Below are positions 5,562 to 5,993 of a DNA stretch of 5,993 nt, one piece after another (position 1 is the stretch's first letter; each line of letters opens with the position of its first letter). Source of the stretch: a bacterium (GTDB lineage: Bacteria; Krumholzibacteriota; Krumholzibacteriia; LZORAL124-64-63); contig JAUVBS010000147.1 of NCBI GenBank assembly GCA_030591105.1, positions 1 to 5,993 on the forward strand. Reading direction: 5' to 3'. The notes below the pieces were generated by a model. That model worked only from the letters and a program-made list of their open reading frames with translations. It made no database searches and had not been told where the DNA came from. Made by a program: the position numbers and the translations under genes.

Positions 5562-5589
5562 AATATAGGCGCGACGCGTTCCGGGTCAA
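5562..5589 (-). promoter_or_regulatory. Sigma70-type promoter of the Mut7-C gene
   Basis: On the minus strand TTGACC (5589-5584, 5/6 to consensus) and TATATT (5567-5562, 5/6) are separated by 16 bases. Transcription would begin near 5555, giving a leader of about 65 nt before the GTG at 5490. It is the best promoter match in the window and stands out in a GC-rich sequence. It implies that the Mut7-C gene is transcribed separately from the gene upstream. Confidence 0.65.
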
Positions 5590-5631
5590 ACGGTGGGCGG
5601 CAGGTACATCGATTGATCATTCTGGCAGACG

Positions 5632-5993
5632 TCACTCGATAATCTGGCTCACGTCCGCTGGCGGGTCTTCCGGCCAGTCGAAGACCGGTGGCAGCTCCTG
5701 GCAGCAACGCGCCAGGGCGCCGAGGTCTTCCTCTGGCCAGACTTCGATGCGGTCGAAAACGCGAAACAGAGCCACCAACCAGGTGTAAGTGGCCTGCTCG
5801 AAAACGGTCAACGACGGTGTCAGGCCGTCGAACGCACGCAGGTCCTGCGGATCGGCGGCGACCGGTCCGGACCAGATCACCCGCTGTTCCAACGGATCGA
5901 TGACCGCCACGTCGGCGGCCAGCAGGATCACACTGCTGTCGGCGGGGTCGGGCGTGAAGCAGGTCAGCCGCCTCGGTACGACGAGATGTGAGA
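5632..5993 (-). CDS. Unrecognised protein, 3' part only (runs off the right edge)
   Basis: The frame is open from the window end to a TGA at 5632-5634, so about 120 C-terminal codons are visible and the start lies outside. An internal GTG at 5931 could serve as a start, but the reading continues upstream without a stop (TCFTPDPADSS before VILLAADVAV), so a 5'-truncated longer gene is more likely. Visible features are a strand pair around VAVIDPLEQRVIWSG, an amphipathic stretch TYTWLVALFRVFDRIEVW, and an acidic, Pro-rich end (ELPPVFDWPEDPPADVSQ). Codon choice and composition resemble the neighbouring genes. I recognise no domain and no catalytic motif, so no function is offered. Confidence 0.65.
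   Translation of the reverse strand, partial: SHLVVPRRLTCFTPDPADSSVILLAADVAVIDPLEQRVIWSGPVAADPQDLRAFDGLTPSLTVFEQATYTWLVALFRVFDRIEVWPEEDLGALARCCQELPPVFDWPEDPPADVSQIIE

Noticed and set aside
1..5993. CRISPR array, insertion sequence, tRNA/rRNA or known defence system
   Set aside because: No spaced repeat series, transposase, terminal inverted repeats, tRNA-like T-loop or defence-domain gene was seen on either strand.

Overview
This is a high-GC, gene-dense bacterial window, evidently from a Gram-negative-type cell: it has a lipoprotein signal, a Sec-secreted protein and an HtpX-type membrane protease. The secreted protein at 4074-4664 resembles a family I associate with Candidatus Eisenbacteria/Krumholzibacteriota and related FCB-group lineages: a mature domain opening with a 'GVGLY' motif, an inner 'FPELSVGVG' strand and a 'W-S-G-V-K-x-x-Y-R' tail. 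That assignment comes from remembered patterns and is tentative.

Layout. (1) 27-1082, minus: a TroA/ZnuA-type Zn/Mn-binding lipoprotein of an ABC importer. A strong ribosome binding site just downstream, at the left edge, shows that a co-transcribed gene starts at or just beyond base 1. (2) 1083-1534: a 450-bp divergent intergenic region with no convincing gene but several stem-loops and an imperfect direct repeat. (3) 1535-4043, plus: a tight three-gene unit of a double TFIIB-type zinc-ribbon protein, LemA (ATGA overlap) and an M48/HtpX-like membrane metalloprotease with an unusual C-terminal extension ending in its own zinc ribbon. A long inverted repeat abuts the protease ribosome binding site. 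(4) 4074-4664, minus: a secreted protein of unknown function. (5) 4771-5490, minus: a ubiquitin-fold + Mut7-C (PIN-like RNase + zinc ribbon) protein with a near-consensus sigma70-type promoter and a perfect 12-bp palindrome in its leader. One expected acidic active-site residue is glycine. (6) 5632-5993, minus: the 3' part of an unrecognised gene running off the right edge.

How the genes may work together. The plus-strand unit probably acts at the inner membrane: LemA is a membrane-anchored helical protein often found beside M48 proteases, which degrade or process membrane proteins. The zinc-ribbon protein and the ribbon fused to the protease may be binding or adaptor modules. Several products bind zinc (importer lipoprotein, double ribbon, M48 protease with ribbon, Mut7-C ribbon), but nothing in the sequence proves shared zinc regulation. 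I see no defence system, CRISPR array, transposon, rRNA or tRNA here. The points most worth following are the ribbon/LemA/ribbon-fused M48 unit, its possible RNA switch, and the altered Mut7-C active site.
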